Of a stretch of 17,403 nt of DNA, positions 1 to 5,272 are shown piece by piece. The stretch is from Tardiphaga sp. (GTDB taxonomy: Bacteria; Pseudomonadota; Alphaproteobacteria; Rhizobiales; Xanthobacteraceae), in contig JAQGJY010000318.1 of NCBI GenBank assembly GCA_028290325.1, positions 1-17,403 of the forward strand, in the 5' to 3' direction. The position numbers and the translations under genes are program-made. Below the pieces are notes generated by a model. The model worked only from the letters and a program-made list of their open reading frames with translations. It was not told the DNA's origin and did no database searches. Every line of letters begins with the position of its first letter. Position 1 is the first letter of the stretch.

Positions 1-141
1 CCCGCGCCGTCCACCGCGCCCACCGAAAGGCCGGCGCCGGCCGCGCCGCCGAGTGAGCCGCCGCCGCGCCCGACGATCAGTGTCACGCCGCCACCGCCAC
101 CACCGTCGGCGGGGCCCGCGACGCCGCCGATCTCGCAGTAA
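1..141 (+). CDS. 3' end of an unidentified gene, proline-rich C-terminus (partial)
   Basis: The frame is open from the first base of the window and stops at TAA 139-141, giving 46 residues made mostly of Pro and Ala, with a run of six prolines near the end. Tails like this are typical of low-complexity or periplasm-spanning regions and do not identify a family, so I assign no function. A perfect inverted repeat with A- and T-tracts follows the stop by about ten bases, as expected for the end of a transcription unit. The gene is convergent with rplI. The frame could be chance because G+C-rich DNA holds long open frames, but the stop placed just before a terminator supports a real gene end. Confidence 0.5.
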   Translation, partial: PAPSTAPTERPAPAAPPSEPPPRPTISVTPPPPPPSAGPATPPISQ

Positions 142-151
142 ACCGCACATG

Positions 152-181
152 AAAAAGCCCGGCCTTTCGGCCGGGCTTTTT
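152..181. terminator. bidirectional Rho-independent terminator between convergent genes
   Basis: A perfect 13-bp inverted repeat (152-164 and 169-181) encloses a 4-base loop. The outer five pairs are A on the left and T on the right, so an RNA from either strand would form a G+C-rich hairpin followed by a U-tract. It lies 10 bases after the stop of the upstream plus-strand gene and 19 bases after the stop of rplI on the minus strand, so it can serve both. Confidence 0.9.
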
Positions 182-200
182 GCTGCGCGCTGATGAGTGC

Positions 201-785
201 TTACTTCTCGTCGTCGTCGCCACCACCCTGAGCGTCCGGATCGAAGAATTCGCCGGCGGCGGCAAGCGCCTCGGCGGCGGCATCCTGATCTTCGCGACGG
301 GACGAGATGTCCTCGCCACGGTTGATGCGCTCGGCTTCATCGGCCGAACGGGCGACGGTGACGGACACCGAGACTTCGACTTCCGGATGCACGGCGATCG
401 AGATCGAGTGCTTGCCGATGGTCTTGATCGGCGCGTCGAGCAGCACCTGGCTGCGGGCGAAGGTGACGCCGTCGCTTTCGAAGGTCGTGATGATGTCGCG
501 CACCGAGACCGAGCCGAACAACTGGCCGGTTTCCGACGCCTGACGGATCACGACGACGTTGCGACCGTCGATCTTCTCGGCGACCTTCTCGGCTTCGCCC
601 TTGGCCTGCAAGTTGCGGGCTTCGAGGTCGGCCTTCATGCCTTCGTACTTGCCACGGTTGTCGGTGGTGGCGCGCAACGCCTTGCCGCGCTTGAGCAAAA
701 AGTTGCGTGCGTAGCCGTCCTTGACGCGGACGACTTCGCCCATCTGGCCGAGCTTGGCGACACGTTCGAGCAAAATGACTTCCAT
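201..785 (-). CDS. rplI: 50S ribosomal protein L9
   Basis: The 194-residue product opens with the conserved L9 N-terminal domain (MEVILLERVAKLGQMGEVV, then the VKDGYARNFL motif at about 22-31). A long central helix and the C-terminal domain follow, to about residue 148. L9 binds domain V of 23S rRNA near the base of the L1 stalk and supports reading-frame fidelity. E. coli L9 has about 149 residues; the extra 45 here form a charged Ala/Asp/Glu-rich tail ending GGGDDDEK, an extension common in alphaproteobacteria. The start has a strong Shine-Dalgarno sequence (AAGGAGAT, minus strand, around 791-799). It is the last gene of the rpsF-rpsR-DUF2232-rplI operon, 38 bases after the DUF2232 stop, and is followed by a terminator. 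Confidence 0.98.
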   Translation of the reverse strand: MEVILLERVAKLGQMGEVVRVKDGYARNFLLKRGKALRATTDNRGKYEGMKADLEARNLQAKGEAEKVAEKIDGRNVVVIRQASETGQLFGSVSVRDIITTFESDGVTFARSQVLLDAPIKTIGKHSISIAVHPEVEVSVSVTVARSADEAERINRGEDISSRREDQDAAAEALAAAGEFFDPDAQGGGDDDEK

Positions 786-823
786 GATTGATCTCCTTTA
801 AAAGTTGTTATGAGGGACGGGAA

Positions 824-1783
824 TTACGCGGTTGGCGTTGGTGTGGGCGGCGAAACGCGCCGCCGGAAATCAAACATCGCGTCGGCGAGGCCAAGCACGA
901 TCAGGGCCAGCACCGGCCAGCCGAAGACGGTGACGACGGCATAGACACTCGACAGCCACAAGGCTCGGTTCTTGCGGCCGCGTGTCAGCGCATGCAGCGT
1001 CGCGAGGCCGGTCATTGCATAGGCCATCAACAGGCAGGCGCTGACGATCTGGGCGACGATCGCGACGAGGCCGCCGGCAAAGCTGAGGCCCATCGCGACG
1101 CAAAGCGCCACCAGCGTCATCGGCGGCAAAGCGGCGGCGGTGAGATCGGGCCAGGCCCGTTTGAGCCGGCCAGACGTCAGCGTGATACGGCCCGCCAACC
1201 ACAGATTAAGCGTCAGCGTCATGATCGCCGCGATGGCGGCGGCGGCGGGGGCAATGGTCAGAAGCGCATCCACCATACCGGTCGATTCGCCGCCGGTCGG
1301 CGCATCCGGGGTCGCGCCACGGATCCCCATCATGCGCAGGAGCCCGCGCCGCAGGGCCGCGGTGATGGTCTCGGCGTCGGTGCCGAGTGTCAGCAAGGCC
1401 GCGATGGTGGTGATGGAGGCGAACGTGGCAATCCACAGCAACAACCGGCCGGGCGGATACCATTCCATCGCGGGAGGCGTTGCAGCGCTGATTTCGGCGG
1501 GGCGTCCGAGCATCGCGAGGTGGCCGAGCCACCATGAGGGCAGGCCGATGGTCAGCACAAAGATGGCGAGGTAGGGCATGCCGAACAGAAAACCGAGCGT
1601 GGTGCCGGCGGCGATCCCGCCGATCGCGGCATGCAGCGGGCTCCAGCCCAAAGCGGCCACCATGAGAGGCAGTGGCGCGAGATAAAACAGCAGCACGGAA
1701 ACCAGCGCGCCCGAGACGATCGAGGCGAACATCAAGGCCGAGGCGGCGCCTGCGGCAAGCGCGATGAGAAGCTGGACGATCAT
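824..1783 (-). CDS. DUF2232 family integral membrane protein
   Basis: The 319-residue product is strongly hydrophobic, with about eight predicted membrane segments. Clear ones lie near residues 3-23, 25-47, 50-72, 74-90, 117-137, 175-198, 216-262 (a pair) and 280-302. A polar loop of about 35 residues (140-172) separates the halves, and the C-terminus is short, basic and Thr/Pro-rich. Length, topology and position between rpsR and rplI match the DUF2232 membrane family found in this operon in Hyphomicrobiales. I see no catalytic motif and the biochemical role is unknown. Multi-pass proteins of this type are sometimes suspected to be transport components, but nothing here proves that. Its ribosome site (AAAGGAG, 11 bases before ATG) sits in a small hairpin at 1792-1808. 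Confidence 0.85.
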   Translation of the reverse strand: MIVQLLIALAAGAASALMFASIVSGALVSVLLFYLAPLPLMVAALGWSPLHAAIGGIAAGTTLGFLFGMPYLAIFVLTIGLPSWWLGHLAMLGRPAEISAATPPAMEWYPPGRLLLWIATFASITTIAALLTLGTDAETITAALRRGLLRMMGIRGATPDAPTGGESTGMVDALLTIAPAAAAIAAIMTLTLNLWLAGRITLTSGRLKRAWPDLTAAALPPMTLVALCVAMGLSFAGGLVAIVAQIVSACLLMAYAMTGLATLHALTRGRKNRALWLSSVYAVVTVFGWPVLALIVLGLADAMFDFRRRVSPPTPTPTA

Positions 1784-1791
1784 GAGCTGTC

Positions 1792-1808
1792 CCGCTCCTT
1801 TCGAGCGG
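1792..1808 (-). promoter_or_regulatory. hairpin overlapping the ribosome binding site of the DUF2232 gene
   Basis: On the minus strand CCGCTC (1808-1803) pairs with GAGCGG (1797-1792) around a 5-base loop GAAAG. The Shine-Dalgarno sequence AAAGGAG is split between the loop and the right arm, so the stem would partly mask it. This may hold translation of the membrane protein below that of its ribosomal neighbours. The pairing is seen directly; the effect is inferred. Confidence 0.4.
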
Positions 1809-1876
1809 TTAGAGGCGCGGTGGCCCCAACTGTCGGCGGACGGCGTGACCCGCGAGCCTTATGAGAACGAAATAGA

Positions 1877-1902
1877 CACCCGCGGCGCGAACGCCGCGGG
1901 TG
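1877..1902 (-). terminator. strong intercistronic hairpin after rpsR (partial terminator or RNA-stabilising element)
   Basis: A perfect 11-bp, almost all G+C stem (1877-1887 with 1892-1902) has a 4-base loop that reads UUCG in the minus-strand RNA. It starts 10 bases after the rpsR stop. The bases that follow in the transcript (TCTATTTCGTT) are T-rich but broken, so termination would be incomplete. It most likely reduces read-through into DUF2232-rplI or protects the 3' end of an rpsF-rpsR message. Confidence 0.5.
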
Positions 1903-1912
1903 ACATCGCGAT

Positions 1913-2152
1913 TTAGCGAATGACGTAGGGCAGCAGGCCGAGGAAACGCGAGCGCTTGATGGCGCGGGCGAGTTCACGCTGCTTCTTGGCGGACACGGCG
2001 GTGATGCGGCTCGGCACGATCTTGCCGCGCTCGGAGACGTAACGCATCAGCAGCTTCGAATCCTTATAGTCGATCTTCGGCGCATTCGGACCCGTGAACG
2101 GGCAGGTCTTGCGACGACGAAAGAACGGACGACGGGCACCAGCTTCAGCCAT
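1913..2152 (-). CDS. rpsR: 30S ribosomal protein S18
   Basis: The 79-residue product has the usual S18 length and motifs: basic N-terminus (RRPFFRRRKTCPF), YKDSKLLMRYVSERGKI at about 30-46, PSRIT, and the AIKRSRFLGLLPY end. S18 pairs with S6 on the platform of the 30S subunit and binds the central domain of 16S rRNA. The start lies only 5 bases after the rpsF stop, and its ribosome site (GAGGAG) lies inside the last codons of rpsF. Translation is therefore probably coupled, matching the 1:1 S6:S18 complex. Confidence 0.98.
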   Translation of the reverse strand: MAEAGARRPFFRRRKTCPFTGPNAPKIDYKDSKLLMRYVSERGKIVPSRITAVSAKKQRELARAIKRSRFLGLLPYVIR

Positions 2153-2157
2153 TTGTC

Positions 2158-2637
2158 TTACTCCTCAGTCGCAGCAGCGGGGGCGTCGTCACGCGGACGG
2201 CGCGGACCACGATCACCACGGAAGCCGCCGCCATCACGGTCGCCGCCACGGAAACCGCCTTCGCGGTCGCCACGGAAGCCGCCGCCACCCCGGTCGTCGC
2301 GATCACGATCGCGGTCGGCCTTACGCATCATCGCTGACGGGCCTTCCTCGTGCTCCTCGACGCGGACGGTCAGATAACGGATGACGTCCTCGTTGATGCG
2401 CTCCTGGCGCTCGATCTCAGCGACGATGGCGGAGGGGCCATCGATGTTGAGCATCACGAAATGCGCCTTGCGATTCTTGTCCATGCGATAGGTCAGCGAC
2501 CGCACGCCCCAGTTTTCCATCTTCACGACCTTGCCGCCGAGCGACTCGACGATTCCGGTCATCTGGGTGGTGAGTTCTTCGACCTGTGTCGCGCTCGCAT
2601 CCTGGCGCGCGAGAAATACATGCTCATAAAGAGGCAT
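2158..2637 (-). CDS. rpsF: 30S ribosomal protein S6 with Arg/Gly/Asp-rich C-terminal tail
   Basis: The 159-residue product begins MPLYEHVFLARQD, the normal start of S6. An upstream in-frame start would add 13 unrelated residues; I reject it because the ATG at 2637 has AGGAAAGGA just ahead of it. The S6 domain (residues 1-95, with NWGVRSLTYRMDK at 42-54 and the HF/VMLNI strand) binds S18 on the 30S platform. Residues 108-150 form a low-complexity tail built from repeats of the type GGFRGDR, mixing Arg, Asp and Gly, and ending in an Ala/Glu-rich tip. E. coli S6 also has a variable tail, there modified by glutamate addition; this one is different. It is the first gene of its operon and divergent from fabD. 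Confidence 0.97.
   Translation of the reverse strand: MPLYEHVFLARQDASATQVEELTTQMTGIVESLGGKVVKMENWGVRSLTYRMDKNRKAHFVMLNIDGPSAIVAEIERQERINEDVIRYLTVRVEEHEEGPSAMMRKADRDRDRDDRGGGGFRGDREGGFRGGDRDGGGFRGDRGPRRPRDDAPAAATEE
2188..2316. repeat. imperfect tandem repeats encoding the S6 tail
   Basis: Within rpsF the DNA repeats units resembling CCACGGAAGCCGCCGCC alternating with CACGGTCGC or CGCGGTCGC, giving about three copies of a GGxFRGDR peptide unit. This part of the gene could change length by slippage. The copies are imperfect, with differences mostly at third codon positions, so the peptide appears to be kept. Confidence 0.6.
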
Positions 2638-2681
2638 GGGCGTCCTTTCCTGTGTTGGCGCTGATCCCGGCGGCAAGCCCT

Positions 2682-2705
2682 TCGAGACCTTCGGAAAGGA
2701 CTCGA
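2682..2705 (-). promoter_or_regulatory. hairpin in the rpsF leader (possible regulatory RNA)
   Basis: In the minus-strand RNA UCGAG pairs with CUCGA, followed by a U/U mismatch and CCUU pairing with AAGG around a UCCG loop (2705 to 2682). It lies about 45 bases before the S6 start. Many bacteria control rpsF with a leader RNA that mimics the S6:S18 site on 16S rRNA and contains a conserved CCG. Here CCG is in the terminal loop, not a bulge, so the match is loose and the role is speculative. Confidence 0.35.
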
Positions 2706-2826
2706 GAAACGCTCAGAAGGCGGGAGCACGGGACGACAGGCCGACTGGCCCTATCTCAACAAGATCGATCATGATGATTGCTGAAACCGTCCGTTCAGCT
2801 CCCGGCCGGGATCTGCGGATGGGCGC

Positions 2827-2854
2827 GTTATACGGGTTTTTCCGCTGGAGGCAA
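2827..2854 (-). promoter_or_regulatory. candidate sigma-70 promoter for rpsF operon
   Basis: On the minus strand TTGCCT (2854-2849) and TATAAC (2832-2827) are spaced by 16 bp, a good housekeeping promoter for an alphaproteobacterium. Transcription would start near 2820, leaving an untranslated leader of about 180 bases before rpsF. Confidence 0.5.
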
Positions 2855-2884
2855 GGTAAAGCGCCAGTCAAATCACCCGCCGCA

Positions 2885-2914
2885 TTGACAAAGCGGGCGG
2901 ACGCGGTGTCTTAC
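2885..2914 (+). promoter_or_regulatory. candidate promoter for the fabD operon
   Basis: A perfect -35 hexamer TTGACA lies at 2885-2890. The -10 is weak: TCTTAC or GTCTTA about 17-18 bp further on. Position just before fabD supports it, but the poor -10 keeps confidence low. Confidence 0.35.
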
Positions 2915-2944
2915 GCCACCTTCGAGCGATATTAAGGACCGAAC

Positions 2945-3904
2945 ATGACGGCAGCATTTACCTTTCCAGGGCAGGGCTCTCAGGCGGTCGGCATGGGCAA
3001 GGCGCTGGCCGAGCAATTCCCGGCCGCGCGCGCGGTGTTCGATGAGGTCGATTCGGCCTTGGGCGAGAAACTGACCGCGATCATCTGGGACGGTCCGGCC
3101 GAGACGCTGCAACTGACGCAGAACGCGCAGCCGGCGTTGATGGCGATGTCGCTGGCGACTTTGCGCGTGCTGGAGGCCGAAGCGGGCTTCGACGTCGGTC
3201 GTGACGCGCAATTCGTCGCCGGACATTCCCTTGGTGAGTATTCGGCGCTTGCGGCCGCCGGGAGCCTGAGCCTCTCCGACACCGCGCGCCTGCTGCGGAC
3301 ACGCGGCCTCGCGATGCAGAAGGCCGTGCCGGTCGGCGTCGGCGCGATGGCGGCGCTGCTCGGGCTCGACTACGAGACGGCCGTGGCCGTGGCCGAGGAA
3401 GCCGCGCAAGGCGACGTCTGCCAGGCCGCCAACGACAATGGTGGCGGCCAGGTGGTCGTGTCCGGCGACAAGGCGGCGGTCGATCGCGCCCTTGATATCG
3501 CCAAGACCAGGGGCGCGAAGCGCGCGATGCTGCTGCCGGTGTCCGCGCCATTCCATTGTCGGCTGATGCAGCCTGCCGCCGCGGCAATGGCTGAGGCGCT
3601 GGCGGCTGTCACGATCAAGGTGCCGGCGTCGCCGCTCGTCTCAAACGTTCTCGCGTCCGCGATCACCGATCCTGACGAGATCCGCAAGCGCCTGGTCGAG
3701 CAGGTGACGGGCACCGTGCGCTGGCGCGAGTCGGTCGCCTATATGGCCGCGAACGGCGTCACCCATTTTATCGAGATCGGGGCCGGCAAAGTGCTCAGCG
3801 GTCTCGTCAAGCGCATCGCCGATGGCGCGATCGGCGTCGCGGTCGGCGGGCCCAACGATATTCAAGGCGCAAAGGATGCGCTCGCCGCATCGCGTTCGGC
3901 CTAG
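2945..3904 (+). CDS. fabD: malonyl-CoA:ACP transacylase
   Basis: The 319-residue enzyme transfers malonyl from CoA to the phosphopantetheine arm of acyl carrier protein, making the chain-extending unit for fatty acid synthesis in the cytoplasm. The N-terminal FPGQGSQ motif is at 7-13. The nucleophile Ser95 lies in GHSLGE (93-98), the malonyl-carboxylate Arg is probably Arg120 in LLRTRG, and the catalytic His204 is in PVSAPFHC. The oxyanion glutamine is in GQGSQ. Length fits the family (about 310). The ribosome site AAGGA (2934-2938) is 6 bases before the ATG. It heads the fabD-fabG-acpP-fabF cluster and lies 18 bases before fabG. Confidence 0.98.
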   Translation: MTAAFTFPGQGSQAVGMGKALAEQFPAARAVFDEVDSALGEKLTAIIWDGPAETLQLTQNAQPALMAMSLATLRVLEAEAGFDVGRDAQFVAGHSLGEYSALAAAGSLSLSDTARLLRTRGLAMQKAVPVGVGAMAALLGLDYETAVAVAEEAAQGDVCQAANDNGGGQVVVSGDKAAVDRALDIAKTRGAKRAMLLPVSAPFHCRLMQPAAAAMAEALAAVTIKVPASPLVSNVLASAITDPDEIRKRLVEQVTGTVRWRESVAYMAANGVTHFIEIGAGKVLSGLVKRIADGAIGVAVGGPNDIQGAKDALAASRSA

Positions 3905-3922
3905 AGCCACCAAGGAGAAATG

Positions 3923-4660
3923 ATGTTCGACCTCACAGGCAAGACCGCGCTCGTCACGGGTGCGACCGGCGGTATTGGTGGCGCGATCGCAACCGCGCTT
4001 CACGCACAGGGCGCGACCGTCGCTTTGTCCGGCACGCGACGCGAGGTTCTGGAAGCGCTTGCCGCCAAGCTTGGCGACCGCGCGCACGTGCTGCCTTGCA
4101 ATCTGTCCGACAAGGACGAGGTCGAGGCGCTGGTGCCGTCGGCCGAAAAGGCGATGGGACAGCTCGACATTCTCATCAGCAACGCCGGCATCACGCGCGA
4201 CAATCTGTTCGTGCAGCTGTCCGACGACGCTTGGGATGAGGTGATCAATGTCAACCTGACGGCGACCTTTCGGCTGGCGCGTGCCGCGACCAAGCTGATG
4301 ATGCGAAAGCGCTTCGGCCGGATCATCGCGATCACCTCAGTGGTTGGCGTGACCGGCAATCCGGGGCAGGGCAACTACACCGCGTCAAAAGCGGGCCTGA
4401 TCGGCATGATCAAAACGCTCGGCGCCGAGTACGCCAAGCGCAACGTCACTGCGAACTGCATTGCCCCGGGGTTCATCGCGACGCCGATGACGGATGCGCT
4501 GAACGATAAGCAGCGCGAAGCGATTCTCACCAAGGTGCCCGCGGCGCGTCTGGGCACCCCGGACGACATTGCTGCGGCTGCGGTGTATCTGGCGTCGAAC
4601 GAGGCCGCCTATGTCACCGGCCAGACCATTCACGTCAACGGCGGCATGGCGATGATCTAG
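3923..4660 (+). CDS. fabG: 3-oxoacyl-ACP reductase
   Basis: This 245-residue short-chain dehydrogenase reduces beta-ketoacyl-ACP with NADPH, the first reduction of each elongation cycle. The cofactor motif TGATGGIG is at 12-19 and NAG at 87-89. The catalytic tetrad is Asn111, Ser139, Tyr152 and Lys156 (NYTASKAG). The C-terminus GQTIHVNGGMAMI is typical of FabG. Two ATG codons are adjacent (3920 and 3923). I chose the second because AAGGAG (3912-3917) is 5 bases from it but only 2 from the first, and because MFDLTGKTALVTG is the usual start; the alternative adds one Met. It is probably co-transcribed with fabD. Confidence 0.98.
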   Translation: MFDLTGKTALVTGATGGIGGAIATALHAQGATVALSGTRREVLEALAAKLGDRAHVLPCNLSDKDEVEALVPSAEKAMGQLDILISNAGITRDNLFVQLSDDAWDEVINVNLTATFRLARAATKLMMRKRFGRIIAITSVVGVTGNPGQGNYTASKAGLIGMIKTLGAEYAKRNVTANCIAPGFIATPMTDALNDKQREAILTKVPAARLGTPDDIAAAAVYLASNEAAYVTGQTIHVNGGMAMI

Positions 4661-4753
4661 GCATTGCGGGAACTGGCGATTTCGGCAAGCGTAGCAGGCG
4701 TTTCCGGCGAGTCGCGCGGGTCATGTAGTCAACCGCGGGGAAGTATGTTACCC

Positions 4754-4772
4754 GAACCGGCGAAGGCGGTTC
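4754..4772. repeat. inverted repeat upstream of acpP (possible operator)
   Basis: GAACCG (4754-4759) is mirrored by CGGTTC (4767-4772) across 7 bases, a 19-bp dyad ending 11 bp before the candidate -35 of acpP. No T-tract follows, which argues against a terminator for fabG. A regulator operator is possible but unproven. Confidence 0.35.
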
Positions 4773-4783
4773 AAACAACGCCA

Positions 4784-4810
4784 TTGCAGGTTTTTGAATC
4801 CCTGTATATT
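4784..4810 (+). promoter_or_regulatory. candidate acpP promoter
   Basis: TTGCAG (4784-4789) and TATATT (4805-4810, directly preceded by TG) are 15 bp apart, slightly short of the ideal spacing. A GAATC site, the GANTC target of the CcrM methylase class, lies in the spacer at 4796-4800. Confidence 0.4.
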
Positions 4811-4939
4811 GGCGTTGCGTGGGACTGTGGGGCACAATCAAAATATCACGGCGTCTGCCGCAGCGCAGAACGAATTAAACCCATCACGATGGCCCGGATC
4901 GCTCGCGGTGGGGTCCAATGCAAAGCACGAGGTTGAACG

Positions 4940-5179
4940 ATGAGTGAGATTGGCGAGCGGGTTAAGAAAATCGTGGTCGAACACCTGGGTGTCGAGCCTG
5001 AGAAGGTAGTCGATGCGGCGAGCTTCATCGATGATCTCGGCGCTGACAGCCTCGACACCGTCGAACTCGTGATGGCGTTTGAAGAAGAGTTCGGCTGCGA
5101 GATTCCAGATGATGCGGCCGAGACGATTCTGACGGTCGGCGACGCGACCAAGTTTCTCGAAAAGAACGCTAAGAGCTAA
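4940..5179 (+). CDS. acpP: acyl carrier protein
   Basis: The 79-residue acidic protein carries growing fatty acyl chains on a 4'-phosphopantetheine arm attached to Ser37 in the DSLDTVELVM motif. Helix I is VKKIVVEHLGV, helix II begins at the Ser, and the EEEFGCEIPDD segment follows, all at family positions and length. It is the substrate shuttle for FabD, FabG and FabF encoded around it. GAGG (4929-4932) is 7 bases before the ATG. Upstream promoter signals and a downstream terminator suggest an abundant short transcript. Confidence 0.98.
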   Translation: MSEIGERVKKIVVEHLGVEPEKVVDAASFIDDLGADSLDTVELVMAFEEEFGCEIPDDAAETILTVGDATKFLEKNAKS

Positions 5180-5198
5180 GCCACAGCGTGGTGTCATG

Positions 5199-5244
5199 AA
5201 GCCGGACGGGTCGCCTTATCGCGGCCCCCCGGCTTTGTGTTTTG
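5199..5244 (+). terminator. probable terminator between acpP and fabF
   Basis: AAGCCGG (5199-5205) pairs with CCGGCTT (5229-5235). Inner pairings GGG/CCC and CGC/GCG (5212-5214 with 5221-5223) are possible, and TGTGTTTT follows. It begins 19 bases after the acpP stop and ends about 28 bases before fabF. With no clear separate fabF promoter, it probably works as a leaky terminator that makes acpP RNA more abundant than fabF RNA. Confidence 0.6.
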
Positions 5245-5272
5245 CGCCGCGCCATTTTGATGGAGCGCGATT

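Larger units (their letters stand above)
2638..2944. promoter_or_regulatory. divergent control region between rpsF and fabD
   Basis: This 307-bp gap separates two outward-facing operons. It holds the candidate minus-strand promoter for rpsF, the candidate plus-strand promoter for fabD with its -35 element 30 bp away, and a leader of about 180 bases before rpsF that contains a hairpin. The open frames crossing it lack family resemblance and overlap these elements, so I call no gene here. Confidence 0.65.
4661..4939 (+). promoter_or_regulatory. fabG-acpP intergenic region with its own acpP promoter and leader
   Basis: The 279-bp gap is long for this block and holds an inverted repeat (4754-4772), a candidate promoter (4784-4810) and a leader of about 120 bases rich in short pairings. 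Separate transcription of acpP is expected because ACP is needed in far greater amount than the fab enzymes. The 90-codon open frame that runs through the gap covers all these elements and resembles nothing I recognise, so I do not call it a gene. Confidence 0.55.

Noticed and set aside
2638..2676. Upstream start for rpsF giving 172 residues
   Set aside because: It adds 13 residues unlike any S6, while the ATG at 2637 has a good ribosome site and the conserved MPLYEH start.
2771..2935. Small plus-strand frame ending just before fabD (about 54 residues)
   Set aside because: It spans both candidate promoters in the divergent region, lacks a ribosome site and resembles no known peptide; a leader peptide cannot be fully excluded.
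4664..4936. 90-codon plus-strand frame between fabG and acpP
   Set aside because: It runs through the acpP promoter and leader, lacks a ribosome site and has no family resemblance.
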